The notes below the pieces were generated by a model, which did no database searches, had not been told where the DNA came from, and saw only the letters and a program-made list of their open reading frames with translations. A DNA stretch of 64,000 bases from assembly GCA_003290165.1 (NCBI GenBank), contig QNQO01005847.1:1-64000 (forward strand). The letters run 5' to 3'. A program made the position numbers and the translations under genes. Origin of the DNA: Berberis thunbergii (taxonomy: Eukaryota > Streptophyta > Magnoliopsida > Ranunculales > Berberidaceae). This document shows positions 1-10,860 of the stretch, one piece after another; position 1 is the first letter of the stretch; the number at the start of each line of letters is the position of its first letter.

Positions 1-492
1 CATTGTGTTAAAGCTTGTATATGCAATGCTTTAAACACTATCAATATGCTCTAAAAAAACTAAAGATTCAAGTATTCTTTTAGATTTTGTTAATCGAATT
101 GATGATCCCAAGCTCAAAATTGAGTATTTGACTTATAAAAAATACAATTACTCACAAACCGGTTCCTGAAATCATGAACCCTTTTTACAATCACAAAGAA
201 ATTATCAATAGATTCATAATTCATTCTCAGCATTCTGTTTCTATTACTGATTTACAATCTAAAGTAAATATCATGAAAAAGAAATTGTTCAGCTTAAGCA
301 AGGTCAAACATGGCTTATTCAACAGCTGTTGAGCCAACAGGTTCAAAATGCAATCTCTATTCCTGATATTCCTTCTAATTTAAATCATCAGGTCCAACCA
401 ACAATTGAACCAACTTTTCTCAATGAATTAAATACAATCACCTATCACAAATGGTATATTAATGTGACCCTTGTTATCAATAAGATTTCACA

Positions 493-800
493 ATAAATAC
501 CTTTGCTTTTGTTGATTTCGGTGCTGATTTAAATTATATTGCAGAAGGCGTTATACCTTCTCAGTATTATGAGAAAACGACTCAACAACTATTTACTACT
601 AATAGTAAATTAGAGGTTCAATACAAACTTGTTGGTGCTCATATTTGCCAAGAAAAAATTTGTATTCAACGGGATTTTCTGTTAGTTAAGGATATGTCCC
701 AAAAAATGATTTTGGGAAGACCATTCATAACTACTGTTTATCCATTTGATGTTACAAGTGAATGTATTTCTACCAATATTTTTGGTAATAAGATTATCTT
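493..800 (+). pseudogene. EPRV-1 aspartic protease region
   Basis: One frame encodes a retropepsin-like domain. An active-site-like motif reads VDFGAD, where DTGA or DSGA is usual, so the catalytic neighbourhood is altered. About 60 residues later comes a conserved ILGRPF motif, the normal second landmark of retroviral-type proteases. The domain lies directly upstream of the reverse transcriptase, as in caulimovirid polyproteins. Upstream (1-490) the polyprotein frame is broken and no capsid zinc knuckle could be recognised with confidence. Confidence 0.65.
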
Positions 801-1029
801 CAAATTCTTGTGCAAAAAAAAAATGTTGAAATTAATTCTCTTAAATTAGACAAATGTTTTCTCAATTTTATTTCTCAAAAAAGACAACTTTTACATTTTC
901 TCAAAAATGAGATTGCTTATCGCAGAATCGATGATCAGCTCAAAGACACACAGATACAATCCCAAACTGTTCATTTTAAGGAACAACTCACCACAGAACT
1001 ATGTTTTGATCTTCCAAATGCATTTTGGA

Positions 1030-1545
1030 ATCGCAATCGTCATGTGGTTCGTTTACCATATTACCCTTCTTTTAACGATTCCAAGATTCCTATAAAAGCT
1101 CGTCCTATTTAAATGAATTCTGAATTAATGGAATTCTGCAAATATGAAATTCAGAGTTTGCTTTCCAAAAATTTAATTCATCATTCTAAATCTCCTTGGA
1201 GTTGTGCAGCCTTCTATGTCGGAAAATCCGCTAACTCCAATTACAAACCTCTGAACAAAGTTTTACAATGGATTTGGTACCCAATACCTAATAGGCGAGA
1301 CCTCATTAAAAGATTACACTCAGCACATGTCTTCTCTAAATTCGATCTCAAATTTGGATTTTGGCAAATCCAAATCCATCCCCTTGATCGTTACAAGACA
1401 TCATTCAATGTTCCTTTCGGTCATTATGAATGAAATGTTATGCCCTTCGGCCTCAAGAATGCACCTAGTGAGTTTCAAAATATCATGAACGATATTTTAC
1501 TCCTTTTTTCTCATTGTGTATATCAATGAATACGATCGTCTCTTC
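1030..1545 (+). pseudogene. EPRV-1 reverse transcriptase (broken)
   Basis: Fragments of a caulimovirid reverse transcriptase that would copy pregenomic RNA. A stop at 1110-1112 breaks the frame. The 1113-1433 frame shows the fingers/palm block with KFDLKFGFWQIQIHP, and after a stop at 1432-1434 the same frame continues with VMPFGLKNAPSEFQ. The position of the catalytic Y-x-D-D box (about 1515-1530) reads YINE, so the catalytic aspartates are lost. The gene is clearly non-functional. The FGFWQIQI and MPFGLKNAP blocks plus the absence of any integrase domain downstream support Caulimoviridae. Confidence 0.85.
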
Positions 1546-1819
1546 CTCCTTAGATGACCATTGGAAACACTAATATCAATTTTTCAAAATTATCAAAGAA
1601 AATGCTTTGGTTCTTTCTTCTGCAAAAATTGACATTTTCAAACAAATGTCAGATTTTTAGGTCACAAAATCCATTTGGGATGATCACTCCAATGTCTAGA
1701 GCTATAGAGTTTGCTGATAAATTTCCTGATGAAATCAAAGATAAAAATCAATTGCAAGATTTTTAGGATCTTTAAATTATGTTCCAGACTATTACAAAAA
1801 CCTTAGAGTTTTACTCAAG

Positions 1820-2335
1820 CCTTTGTATGCAAGACTTAAGTCTAACCCAAGCCCATGGACTGAAGCCCATTCTCAAATAGTTCGCCAAGTCAGAACCCAA
1901 GTCAAGAGTCTTCATTGTCTAGGGATCTCAAGTCCTGAAGCCTTCAAGATTGTAGAAACAGATGCGTCTAACCAAGGGTATGGGGTTATCATTAAACAAC
2001 GTCTTCCTGATATCTACTCAAATACAATTGGTCCGCAACCATTCTGGTATTTGGAATTATGCCCAAACCAATTATTCAACTTGTCAAAAAGAAGTTTTAT
2101 CAATTGTTTTATGCATCATGAAATTTCAAGATGATTTGTTTAATCAAAAGTTTTTATTATGTGTTGATTGCAAATCTACCAAAGAAATTTAAACAAAGAT
2201 GTTTTAAATCTTGTTTCCAAATAGATTTTTGCCAGATGGCAAAGTCTTTTGTCTGCTTTCCATTTTGATATTGAGTCTATTAAAGGAGCAGATAACTCTC
2301 TTGCAGATTTCCTGACAAGAGAGTTCTTACAAAAA
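1820..2335 (+). pseudogene. EPRV-1 RNase H domain (broken)
   Basis: RNase H that would degrade the RNA template. The 1823-2134 frame contains VETDASNQGYG, the first conserved Asp block of viral RNase H. A frameshift moves the next conserved part (FLLCVDCKSTKEI) to the 1962-2192 frame, and the C-terminal block IKGADNSLADFLTRE lies at about 2277-2321. Domain order and spacing after the reverse transcriptase match pararetroviral polyproteins. Confidence 0.8.
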
Positions 2336-3540
2336 TGAGTTTTCAATCCTCTTCCTCCTTCAGCCTCCCTCCTCCTCCAAAACCTCAAACAAAAGCCTAT
2401 AATGCTATGAAGCCTTCTGCTTCACAGCTCAAAACCCCTATTTCTTACACTCTGTCTCTTACAAATCCCTATGAACTCTTACAAATGCAGAAGAATCAAG
2501 TTCTGCAATGACAAGCTTCCCAAAACCTCAAGTTCCTCCTACAAATCCTATATTACAAAGCCTTGTTTGGATCCGATCATAATGATCGAACCATGTTTTA
2601 TTCGCTTACAAAAGATACCCATGCAATTGTGAAGAATCTCTTAAATACAAATGCCTTTTTTGAGGAATCCGAGCCTCAAAACCTAAGAGTTCTATGAGTT
2701 CATACTGGTCGACACTGACTCAATTGTGATCTCTCATCACGAAGATCCTTTTCATCCTCAGAAGATTTCTCATTCCAAATGTCAAATCATGAAGGTCTTA
2801 TCTAAAGCCGATTGGAAGCAACATCCTCGCTTCCATAAAGAAGTTTTCAGGTAATTACCTCCCAACTTCCTACAATTATCTGGACTACAAGCAAGCTTGG
2901 TCTAGAGCCTTCTTTGTTTTTCTCAAAATTGTTCCCATTCTTGGTTTGTTCTCATTTGCCACAAGTTCTTACAAAGTTATGTTCCTATCTGGTTCCAACA
3001 TTCCTGGTGGAATCATTTTGGTCATCTTCATGATATCTTGCCTTCGTCTGTTAGTAAATTAAATCCTCCAATCCCAGTACCTCAGCAGGTACCATCTTTC
3101 TGGTTTTTTGTCAAGTTCAAGCTTTCCTGGATATGCTGCTAGGATTACACTATCACAACACTTCCATGTCCAAACCAATCGACTCAGCCTCCTCTCTGGA
3201 TATTTCGTCGTTACAAAGTAAAATGGTGGTCATCTTTTGATCACTCCCATGCTACAAAAGAAGCTGTAACAAAATTCCTTTCCGGAAAAGAACAGTCTCC
3301 TGCTCAGCCTCTAGTCAATCCTTTACAAGTTCCTTCGTAAGCAAAACTTCTTCGACAGTTCATCAAGAAGCAGCTTCAAGGCAAACCTACAAAGACTCAA
3401 TTGTTGGAAATTATGTGAAACATCTGTGCTGAAGATTCAGACGATGATGAAGTTCCTACTGTTCCACTCAATAAAGATGATTGTTTTGGCATCTTTTCGC
3501 CACATACATGAATCTGACCCTACATGCATCATTGTGTTTT
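2336..3540 (+). pseudogene. EPRV-1 downstream ORF-like region
   Basis: After the RNase H end a start codon at about 2336 opens a Ser/Pro-rich stretch beginning MSFQSSSSFSLPPPPKPQ, with several stops further on. No known domain is recognised. A second ORF downstream of the polyprotein has been described for florendoviruses, which is the only reason for proposing a viral ORF here. It could equally be degenerate intergenic viral sequence. Confidence 0.4.
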
Positions 3541-3838
3541 AAGTCGACATGACTTTTGCCACAATTTCTACAAAAGCATCTGCCACCTCCACTACAAGAC
3601 AAAGTCTCTTTCAGCCAACAAACAACATCATTACAAAGCAATCACGTGAAGCCTCTATTCACGCACTCAAGTCAAAAGTTTGAAGCATCTTCAACTTTTC
3701 CAACAACTACAATTACTTAAAGACAAAGTTTCTCCATCCAGCTCTTCCATGATTACAAAAGACAAAATGTCTACATCTCACCTTCTCTCCACTTAGTCAC
3801 GAGAAGTTTATCTTCTCAATTATTGTATTCCCTGAAGG

Positions 3839-4067
3839 CTATAAGAGCCAGTTTTTTCTCTTTGTTTAGCATCCGAGTTTTTCCCCATGTAACCCTTAGC
3901 TCTCTCTTGTAAGTTTCTATCTCCTAAGTCTTTTCTTTTGTATTATTATTTTCAATAAATATAAGCATGCATTTTGTTTATCTCTCTTCTGTATTATTTA
4001 AAAGTTTTCTTAGAACTATTCTTGTTAGAACATCTCGTTATACTAGCTGAAACCTAGTATCGGCACC
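3839..4067 (+). promoter_or_regulatory. EPRV-1 promoter, poly(A) signal and primer-site-like motif
   Basis: A TATA-like CTATAAGAG at 3839-3847 is followed by an AATAAA at 3954-3959. A degenerate match to the plant initiator tRNA-Met primer site (TAGTATCGGCACC at 4055-4067, 9 of 13 positions equal to TGGTATCAGAGCC) comes after it. In caulimovirids the promoter, poly(A) site and tRNA-Met primer site occur in this order ahead of the first ORF. The primer-site match is weak and may be chance. Confidence 0.4.
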
Positions 4068-4099
4068 GTTCTCTTGAACAGTTCAAGAAAATGTCTTTC

Positions 4100-5047
4100 G
4101 AAATTTTAGTTTTATTTACATTAGTTTATAGTTTTATAAGTATGATTCTGATTTTGTATATTTTATTCTCTCCTGTCTTCTATTTTCTATCTTCTTTGTA
4201 AACATGTGTTCTTAGTCTTCATGTTGGCAGTCCTGGGTAGAAATTGGATTATCTATCCATTACTGCATTATGATACAACTTACAATTTTATGTTTGTAAT
4301 AAAGACTATCTTTGTTTTTTCTTTTAAATTCCACAATTTAATCAAGATCTTATATATATATATAAAAGGTAAAATATGTAGTTATATTCTATAATTATTA
4401 CAAAAATGATTACATTCTTTACCTCTAGATAATAGATAAGTAGTTTTTACTTAGAAAACTTCTATAACAAAACGATTCAAGGATTATGTGCAGATCTATC
4501 ATGCTAAACTTACGATATTTTAGATATATTGTGTTATAGTTAACTAGTGGCTAACATATGCGTGTTTTATTTGGTAGAAAACTTGGGACACATTGCACAA
4601 TCCGCGAAACACATTGATTTGCAGATTTGGATCGAGAACGTGGGATTTCCAAACATGGTCATTAATTACTTAGCAAGGTTGCCATTAACGTGAATGGACA
4701 AGCACCTGACATTGACTTACCAGTGAAGACAAGTTTGATTGTGAGAAGGATTTCATTGGGTTTCTCCATGAAAATGAAGCTAGTGCCTTGAATACTACCA
4801 AAGATGGTGAGCAGCGCAGAACATTTAAGGATATTGTTGAAGGTGTATTTATTCGTGCAATTGGAAATGAGTTTGTTGCTAGCATCAACAAACATTGCAA
4901 CTGAACGACATAAATGTATCCGTAACACAAAAAGTGTGCCACAAACCTCTCTATCTCAATCCAACTACATGACATTAATGTTCCCAAGATATTGTAAAAC
5001 AAGATTGATTTTTATTATTATTATTATTATTATTATTAATGATGATA
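4100..5047. other. Unassigned AT-rich stretch with a possible coding remnant
   Basis: 4100-4570 is AT-rich with no recognisable gene. Between about 4577 and 4900 the + strand gives two open stretches in the same general order (LVENLGHIAQSAKHIDLQIW, then after stops KDIVEGVFIRAIGNEFVAS) that look protein-like, but I do not recognise the family. It may be a remnant of a host exon or of a transposon. A (TTA)n microsatellite at about 5013-5038 precedes the next element. Confidence 0.3.
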
Positions 5048-6396
5048 GGATTATTTCTCATTAATTTATAGTAATTTATTTGACTCTCATTTGTTTTTGT
5101 ATTCCAATCTAACACTGATGACTAAGTGATTAACAACATTGAATAACAAATTTCATCTAATAATTTTTAACTGATAAAATTACCTTCCTTACGTTTCCGA
5201 ACCCAGCCTCACTCACTCTCTCTTTAATAACTCCCATCCTCTTACTCCACGAAAGCCCTTTCACTATCTCTATAATAATTCTTCTATTTTCTCTCCTTAG
5301 AAACTGGGTTCAGTTTGATTGGATTTTAAGGGGCTAAAGATTTCATATTTTGAACACAAAGCCTTGCATGTGAAAATTATCTGCATTGTTCAAGCCATTG
5401 CAACTATCTCTCATATCATTACATATGTTTAGATGATTCGTTGAACCCGAGAATACAGACAACCCAAAATCATTCTCCCTCTGTATTCGTGCAAGCATGA
5501 TCCCACTCTAAATTGAAGCAAGTTTTCTTGTTCTTGCTTTTAACTTGCAATTCTCTCATACCCAACTCAAAAGTTAGCTATTGGCATACAAAGATATTCA
5601 AAATTACCCAACATCAAACTAGAAAGCAATTTCACAAACACAAAGATTGCAACAAAACAATCAACATTTTTTATTGGACATACATGAAATTACCACTACG
5701 AGTGTGTTTGGTTGCATGGAATCCTATGTCATGGGAATCTATAAGAGAACCCTTATATTTTAGGCTAAATTGATATATCACTGTATATCCATCATTTGAT
5801 TTTGTAATCAATGGTGGGAATAGAAGTCCCATGAACATGAGAATCCACTCCTTGGTCCCCCAAGGCATGTGATTTCCATATTCATGGAACTTTCATTTCC
5901 ACAATTGATAACAAAATCAAATTGTAGATGTGGAGTTATATCTCAAATTAGCCTAAAATATATGGGCCCCCTCATGGATGTGATGGCATAGGATTCCATG
6001 CAACCAAACACACCCTAAAAGCGATCCCATAACACGCAACAACGCAAATCTAGACCATGGTATTCTCCTGGGGAGTAAATAGTGGATTGGTGGAAAGAGA
6101 AAAATTAAAAAATAAAGATAGAGAGGGCGGGTTTGTGGGAATAAAAAGAGAGAGATAGAAAGATTAAAAAAGAGACAGTGGATGGATTTGTGGGAATAAT
6201 AAAAATGAAAAGAAAAAAGTGTTGGATTTGGAAAATTACTTATAGGGATAAATTTGTCTATTTAAAAATTTAGATGAAATTTGTTAGTCAACAAGGTTGA
6301 ACACATGGTCATGGATGTTAGATTGAAATACAAAAACTAAAGGGGGCCAAAGAGGAATAGTTGTAAACTAATGGGAGTCAAATGAGAAATAACCCT
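5048..6396. mobile_element. Mutator-like non-autonomous element, long inverted termini
   Basis: The left end (GGATTATTTCTCA...) is matched in reverse complement by the right end (GGGTTATTTCTCA...), and the similarity continues for about 150 bp per arm, including the blocks TTTTTGTATTYCAATCTAAC and AACAAATTTCATCTAA. The flanks give an imperfect 9-bp duplication (ATGATGATA left, TTAATGATA right, 7 of 9 equal), as expected for Mutator-like elements. No transposase is encoded. The middle contains a second MITE and A/G-rich sequence. The right flank starts 5 bp inside the next LTR-like arm, so this element inserted into that LTR end. Confidence 0.7.
5697..6015. mobile_element. Nested MITE, PIF/Harbinger (Tourist)-like
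   Basis: About 320 bp with terminal inverted repeats. The left end GAGTGTGTTTGGTTGCATGG and the right end, read in reverse complement, AGGGTGTGTTTGGTTGCATGG share the block GTGTGTTTGGTTGCATGGAATCCTAT. GTGTTTGG termini are typical of Tourist-like MITEs. The 3-bp target duplication is ambiguous. It lies entirely inside the Mutator-like element and therefore inserted later. Confidence 0.6.
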
Positions 6397-6399
6397 TAA

Positions 6400-7606
6400 T
6401 GATACACCAAATCGTCCATTTATCCGTGTTGTACACGTGTCATGATAATCTTGTCAATAGAGCAAAGCGGACCTGATTGATCCCTTAATCTGGCAAAGCC
6501 CAGACAACACTAAGCCCATCTTGGCAGGGTCTAGTAAGTTGGATCCAAATTACAGTGCCCTATTAAGCTCATACACCACATGGTCAAGCCTAATACCCGT
6601 AAGACCTAATAAGGCAAGTATTTGGGAGATCGACCTAAGACGACAAGCCAGCAATACATTGATTCCAACTAGGAAACAAATATCGGAGTATAAGTCATGC
6701 ATGGAAACTCCTCTGCACGGACACCACTCCATAAGGGAATAATCTTCCGCAGATCTAAGAGCACAAGTCGTGTAGGGAAAATTTCCTACATGGACGATTC
6801 CTAGCAAGGAAAGGATTTTTAGCAAGATATCTTTCCCTAAACTACGCCACCAATGGCCTAGCCAAACAAATACTCTTACATTATAAATAGGGCACAGGGT
6901 TGATAAACAAAGGTACGCTACAGAACCCAATTTACAACTTATATAGTCGAATCATGCTCTCCTTAACCTAGACTTACACGGGGGACACACGTGAGCCAAG
7001 GACCACTGCTGTGGTGGCCAATGGTAATTCGATGCTAAAGTCAGACAAGGCTTGAAAAAGTCTTAAAGCTGTAAATTGGGTTTTGTAGCGTGCCTTTGTT
7101 CATCAACCCGTGTCTTATTATAATGCGAGAGTACTTGTTCGGCTAGGCCTTTGGTGGCGTAGTTTACGGAAAGAGATCTTACTGGAGATCCTTTCTAGTT
7201 TGGAGTCTTTCATGTAAGAGAGTTTTCCTACACGACTTATACTCCTAGATATGCGGGATAGATTTTCCTTTTAGTGTTATCCATGCAAGGAAGTTTCCAT
7301 GCACGACTTATACTCTGGCATTTGTTTCTTAGTCGGATCCAATATCTTGCTGGCCTTCCTGTCTTAGGTGATCCCCCAAATACTTGCCTGGTTACGCCTT
7401 ATGGGTATTGGGCTTTACCATGTGACGTGTGGGCTTGGTAGAGCACTGCAATTTGTATCCAACCTTCTGGATTCTGCCAAGAAGGGCTTAGTGTTGTCTT
7501 GACTTTGCCAGATTGAGTGGGCAATCGAGCCCACTTTGCTCCGCTGACTAGATTATAGTTATACGCGTACAACGCAAATTGAAGGATGGTTTAGTGTATC
7601 ATCAGC
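6400..7606. repeat. Head-to-head pair of LTR-like arms (1.2-kb imperfect palindrome)
   Basis: The + strand from 6400 (TGATACACCAAA...) to about 6940 is matched by the reverse complement of 7606 down to about 7065 over some 500 bp. Shared blocks include CTGGCAAAG, GACAACACTAAGCCC, CAAGTATTTGGG, GTATAAGTCGTGCATGGAAAC and ACTACGCCACCAA. The right arm and its inner edge (about 6970-7606) also resemble the 5' LTR region of the Tat-type element at 55100-55731: both begin TGATAC and share GTGGTGGCCAAT and CGATGCTAAAG. I therefore read the arms as two LTRs of one Ty3/gypsy family in opposite orientation. Whether the right arm is the 3' LTR of the remnant at 7892-12300 is unclear, because no polypurine tract abuts it. 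Confidence 0.65.
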
Positions 7607-7891
7607 TAAGCCACCTGAGTTGGTTGGCCAAGTTGTCGGTCCATCAAGTCATGTCATGGAGGACCTGAGCGGTCATGATTGGTTTGAGTATGAATTGTCT
7701 CCTTGAGCGATGCACTTTATTAATTGGGCGTGCATGTGCTTCAAAGAAAAAAAGGCGGGAATTTTGTTTTCTATATAGATCCCTTTCTATGTAGAGTTTA
7801 TTTTCTTTACTATTTGATCTTAGAGACTCTGCATTATCATTTCATTTTTCGTGCTTTCGACTTCACTCAACTTTCTTGATCGAAAGTTTGT
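7607..7891 (+). promoter_or_regulatory. Possible promoter/leader of the antisense ORF (Tat-A)
   Basis: Non-coding stretch between the LTR-like arm and the first codon of the + strand ORF. A TATA-like CTATATAG lies at 7771-7778, about 114 bp before the ATG at 7892, followed by a pyrimidine-rich leader. The copy at 47000-47210 has an analogous TATATAAG ahead of its antisense ORF. Transcription is inferred, not shown. Confidence 0.35.
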
Positions 7892-10350
7892 ATGTTCTTT
7901 AATGGCAAGCCAAAATCAGTTTTTGATGAACTGTTTGCTAAAGGCCAAACGTTCTTCGAGGAGAGGTCAATCTTTGAGTCAAGTCTGAAAAGCTTTCGTG
8001 AGACATATGGGATCCCTGATGATCTGGTTCTGTTCACATTGGGCGCTGGTCAGACGTCATTGTCTATTCCAGAGTGATTTATCTGTTTCATCGAGGTATG
8101 CTTCAATCAGGCGTCCGTTTTCCTATCATCAAGGAAATTTGAGCTCTCTGTCATACCTCAGCATTGCGCCTGTACAACTGGTGCCGAACGGGTATAGGAC
8201 GGTGATCGCCATTCTGATTAGGGAGAAGGACACTAGACACTGGTGTCTGTGTGTCTCCGTGAGTGATTCAACTGCTCACTTCTCCTCGAATAAACAGGAA
8301 TGTCGTGTGTGTTGATGATGCTGGATTGCTTTGGCAATCTGCCTGATGACTTCAAGTTCTGGGAGAAATATTGTTTCATGGCCTCTACAAACTCGAAGTA
8401 TTTTGAGTTTGTTGGGCCTTTAATCTTGCGACAGTTCAGGCAAATGAGCAAGCTTGATTCCATTTTTTGATTCTGCCTATGTTAATTACATATTGAATTG
8501 TTATCTGTGCTTTCTATAGGGAGGTTTCATACCACTCCCCTTTCTTTTAAGGATGAAGCAGTTTTGGATAAATTTCATGATATGCCTCAAATTCGCATAG
8601 AGGATGTCGTTCAGTCTTCTAATATCAAGCGCAATGGACTGTGGGCTCATTGCCATGTGGCTCCCACCTTTTTTAGAGGGATGTCAGGCTGTGGGGCAAG
8701 TTCTTGATTCGTCCAATGGGGCTGAAACTGTTGTGTTTGAGGGGCAGGATGCTTAGGAAATAGCCCCTATCTCTCTTCTCAACTTGGATAAGGAGTATCT
8801 GCAAATGGCGGGGGTTGAAGATGTAACAAAGCTAACCACCGAACGGGCGAAGGTTATGAACAACTTGTTGCTGCAAGCGGCATGGTTGTTTCGTCCAATG
8901 CGGGTATGACTCGTCCTTTTTTTTTGAAGGATTTTAAGTACAACCCCTCTTTAGATCGCGAGTCTCCTCCGCTTGCTGAAGAGTCGTTTGACTATCGCCA
9001 CTACGGTAAGAAGTCCCCTCCGCGTCGCCCTTATTGTCCTCCATCCTGATATCATTTCCATATTGACGTGACGATGGGTTCGAGTGATAACTCACTTCTT
9101 TTTTTCTCGTCAATTGCTTCCTAGTCGGCTCCTGAAAAAGAGCCGATCGTTTTGAGAAAGGGGAAAGTGGTGGATGAGGGCCTCTCTGCGGTGAAGACAA
9201 TAAAGGGCGATCTAGTGTAATTTAGGTCCTAGAAGATCTCCATCCGGATGCATAGATCAGTTTGTTCACTCCGGATGTGCTAAAGATGAGCAACCGAGTC
9301 TGACACAAGGAGGTTGATATTTCTTATGCCTCCAAGAAGCATATCAGTAGGTGGAATAATTGGCTAGCGAATTTTGATATGATGCTAGCAGGTGATACAC
9401 TGGGAGAGCGTATGGGCAGAAATATCTCATTCTGGGGATGTCATATCTAAACCAAGTTGTCGTTGCTGAGATGGAGGTTGAGGGTACCCATGAGAGAGTA
9501 TATACCATGGAGCACATTTTTGAGACTTTGCAGAATTCGTACTCTGATGCTCTTCGTGAAATTGAATCATAAAAGAAACAACTTAAAAAAAGTGAGGACT
9601 GCCCAATTGGCAGTTGATCAATAGGTCTGGAAGAAAAGATCGGAGGCTCAGAGGATTCGCTTGGAAACGCTTGAATTTGAGTTGGCAGAGGCAATGTCTG
9701 CAAGGTATAGGTTCAAGGAAGAATTGATATTTGTCCGACGTGACTTATAATTTGTTCGAGAAGCTGCAACCAAGTGCATGCTGAGGTGCAAGCTCTGAAT
9801 GCTGAGAATGTTGAGAAGGAGTCTGAGTGGATTGCCCAATGTCAGCAACTAGAGGCCAACGTTCACTCCAATGTCAAGAATGTGCGGATAACAAAAGAGC
9901 GGCTCCTTCTGGCGCAGAATGAACTAAGTGCTGTGAAGGACAACTTAAGTGTCGAGCAGTCCTTAACTGATACACTGTCAGAAAAGTTGGAGCAGCTAGA
10001 GCGAAAGCTCGCTGAGTCAAGAGTAAGCGAGGAAAGCTACTGAAAACCCAGATTGCGTGCGAGTTCAGTAGAGTTGTGAATGGACGGCTGGAGTTGTTGC
10101 AGTTGATTAAGGAAGAGCATCCCGATTGGGACCTCTCTTGTTACAAAGATTTGTCTTTTGTGGAGTTTGGGGAAGCCTCCGATCAATCAAAATAAGAGGG
10201 TGATCAATCAAAAGAAGAGGGTGATCAATCAAAAGAAGAAGGTGATCAAGACCAGAGTGTTCGAGCGGCGGTGTGTGAGAACACACCCCCTACTTATTCT
10301 CTTGCCAAATCTAGTTATGTTGTATCTGAACCTCCGCCTGACAAGGGGTG
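7892..10350 (+). pseudogene. Tat-A antisense ORF: gypsy-type transposon protein with coiled coil
   Basis: Broken gene on the + strand, opposite to the inferred pol direction. Order seen: an N-terminal block (7892-8077); blocks resembling the plant 'putative gypsy type transposon' family (Pfam Transposase_28), with GMLQSGVRFPIIKEI and, one frame over, VQLVPNGYRTVIAILI at about 8095-8220; a block DDFKFWEKYCFMAS at 8348-8390; then a long Glu/Lys/Leu-rich coiled coil, best at 9774-10043; and a C-terminal block GRLELLQLIKEEHPDWDL near 10085-10137. The copy at 47211-48600 has the same order. Tat-lineage elements such as Grande carry an additional antisense gene (known). The function of this protein family is unknown. 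Several frameshifts and stops show it is dead. Confidence 0.65.
10181..10250 (+). repeat. 21-bp tandem repeat in the coiled-coil ORF tail
   Basis: Three to four copies of a 21-bp unit starting at 10181, 10202, 10223 and, partly, 10244. It encodes the heptad DQSKEEG. The first copy carries TAA in place of GAA, ending the frame there. Confidence 0.8.
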
Positions 10351-10860
10351 AACTTTATATTTTTGTCTTATCAATAAGAGATAATATGTTGAACATCATT
10401 ATGTACTTATGTGTTCTTTGACTCTTCCTGCTGGCTTTTTTTTTCTGCTTTGTCTTATCGCGGTACTAGCTTTTAGACAAGAGGTTGTGTTGAGTCAGGA
10501 AGTCGTATGATTGATCTGCTGATGAGAGTTTTGACTGCTTACATTGTAATAATTCAGGCAACCTTGGTCAGTACCTTTTAGAGGTTGGGGATTCATATTG
10601 GCCAAGTCTTGTAAGTTGAGAGGATAAAGTTTGGCTGGTGATAGATAATTCAGACTAGGCCATTACCCATCTTTGAAATCCGTCGTTGTTATTCGTCATA
10701 TGTGGACCAGGCTATAAATTGGACCAATAGTTGTCGTTGCTACTATAAGGAAACTGGTCAGACTGTGGTCATGCATGTGCATCATTGTAAATTATTGGAC
10801 GATATTCCTTGTGAGTTGTCCGAGTTAAGGCTCTTGAGCTACGACTAGGCTTTCAAACTG
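10350..10860. other. Spacer after the antisense ORF
   Basis: No gene recognised. The sequence leads into the minisatellite. Fragments such as AACTGGTCAGACTG and GACTAGGC already resemble the repeat unit, so this may be an eroded array edge. Confidence 0.35.

Larger units (their letters stand above)
1..4100 (+). mobile_element. Endogenous pararetrovirus remnant (EPRV-1, Caulimoviridae)
   Basis: Decayed copy of a plant double-stranded DNA pararetrovirus integrated in the host genome. In + order the translated frames show a retropepsin-like protease, a reverse transcriptase, an RNase H, a second ORF-like stretch, then a non-coding region with TATA box, AATAAA and a possible tRNA-Met primer site. 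No integrase and no LTR are seen, which fits Caulimoviridae rather than Ty3/gypsy. The order polyprotein, small downstream ORF, promoter resembles florendovirus or petuvirus genomes (family knowledge; genus not proven). Stops and frameshifts interrupt every domain. The left end lies outside the window and the right boundary near 4100 is approximate. Confidence 0.8.

Noticed and set aside
4206..4394. 62-residue hydrophobic frame starting MFLVFMLAVLG
   Set aside because: AT-rich sequence with no neighbouring exon, start context or homologous character; hydrophobicity follows from composition.
4685..5002. 105-residue minus-strand frame
   Set aside because: It overlaps the + strand protein-like stretch at 4740-4900, which is more convincing; likely a shadow frame.
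6550..6930. 126-residue minus-strand frame
   Set aside because: Lies within the LTR-like palindrome arm; no counterpart frame is kept in the other arm.
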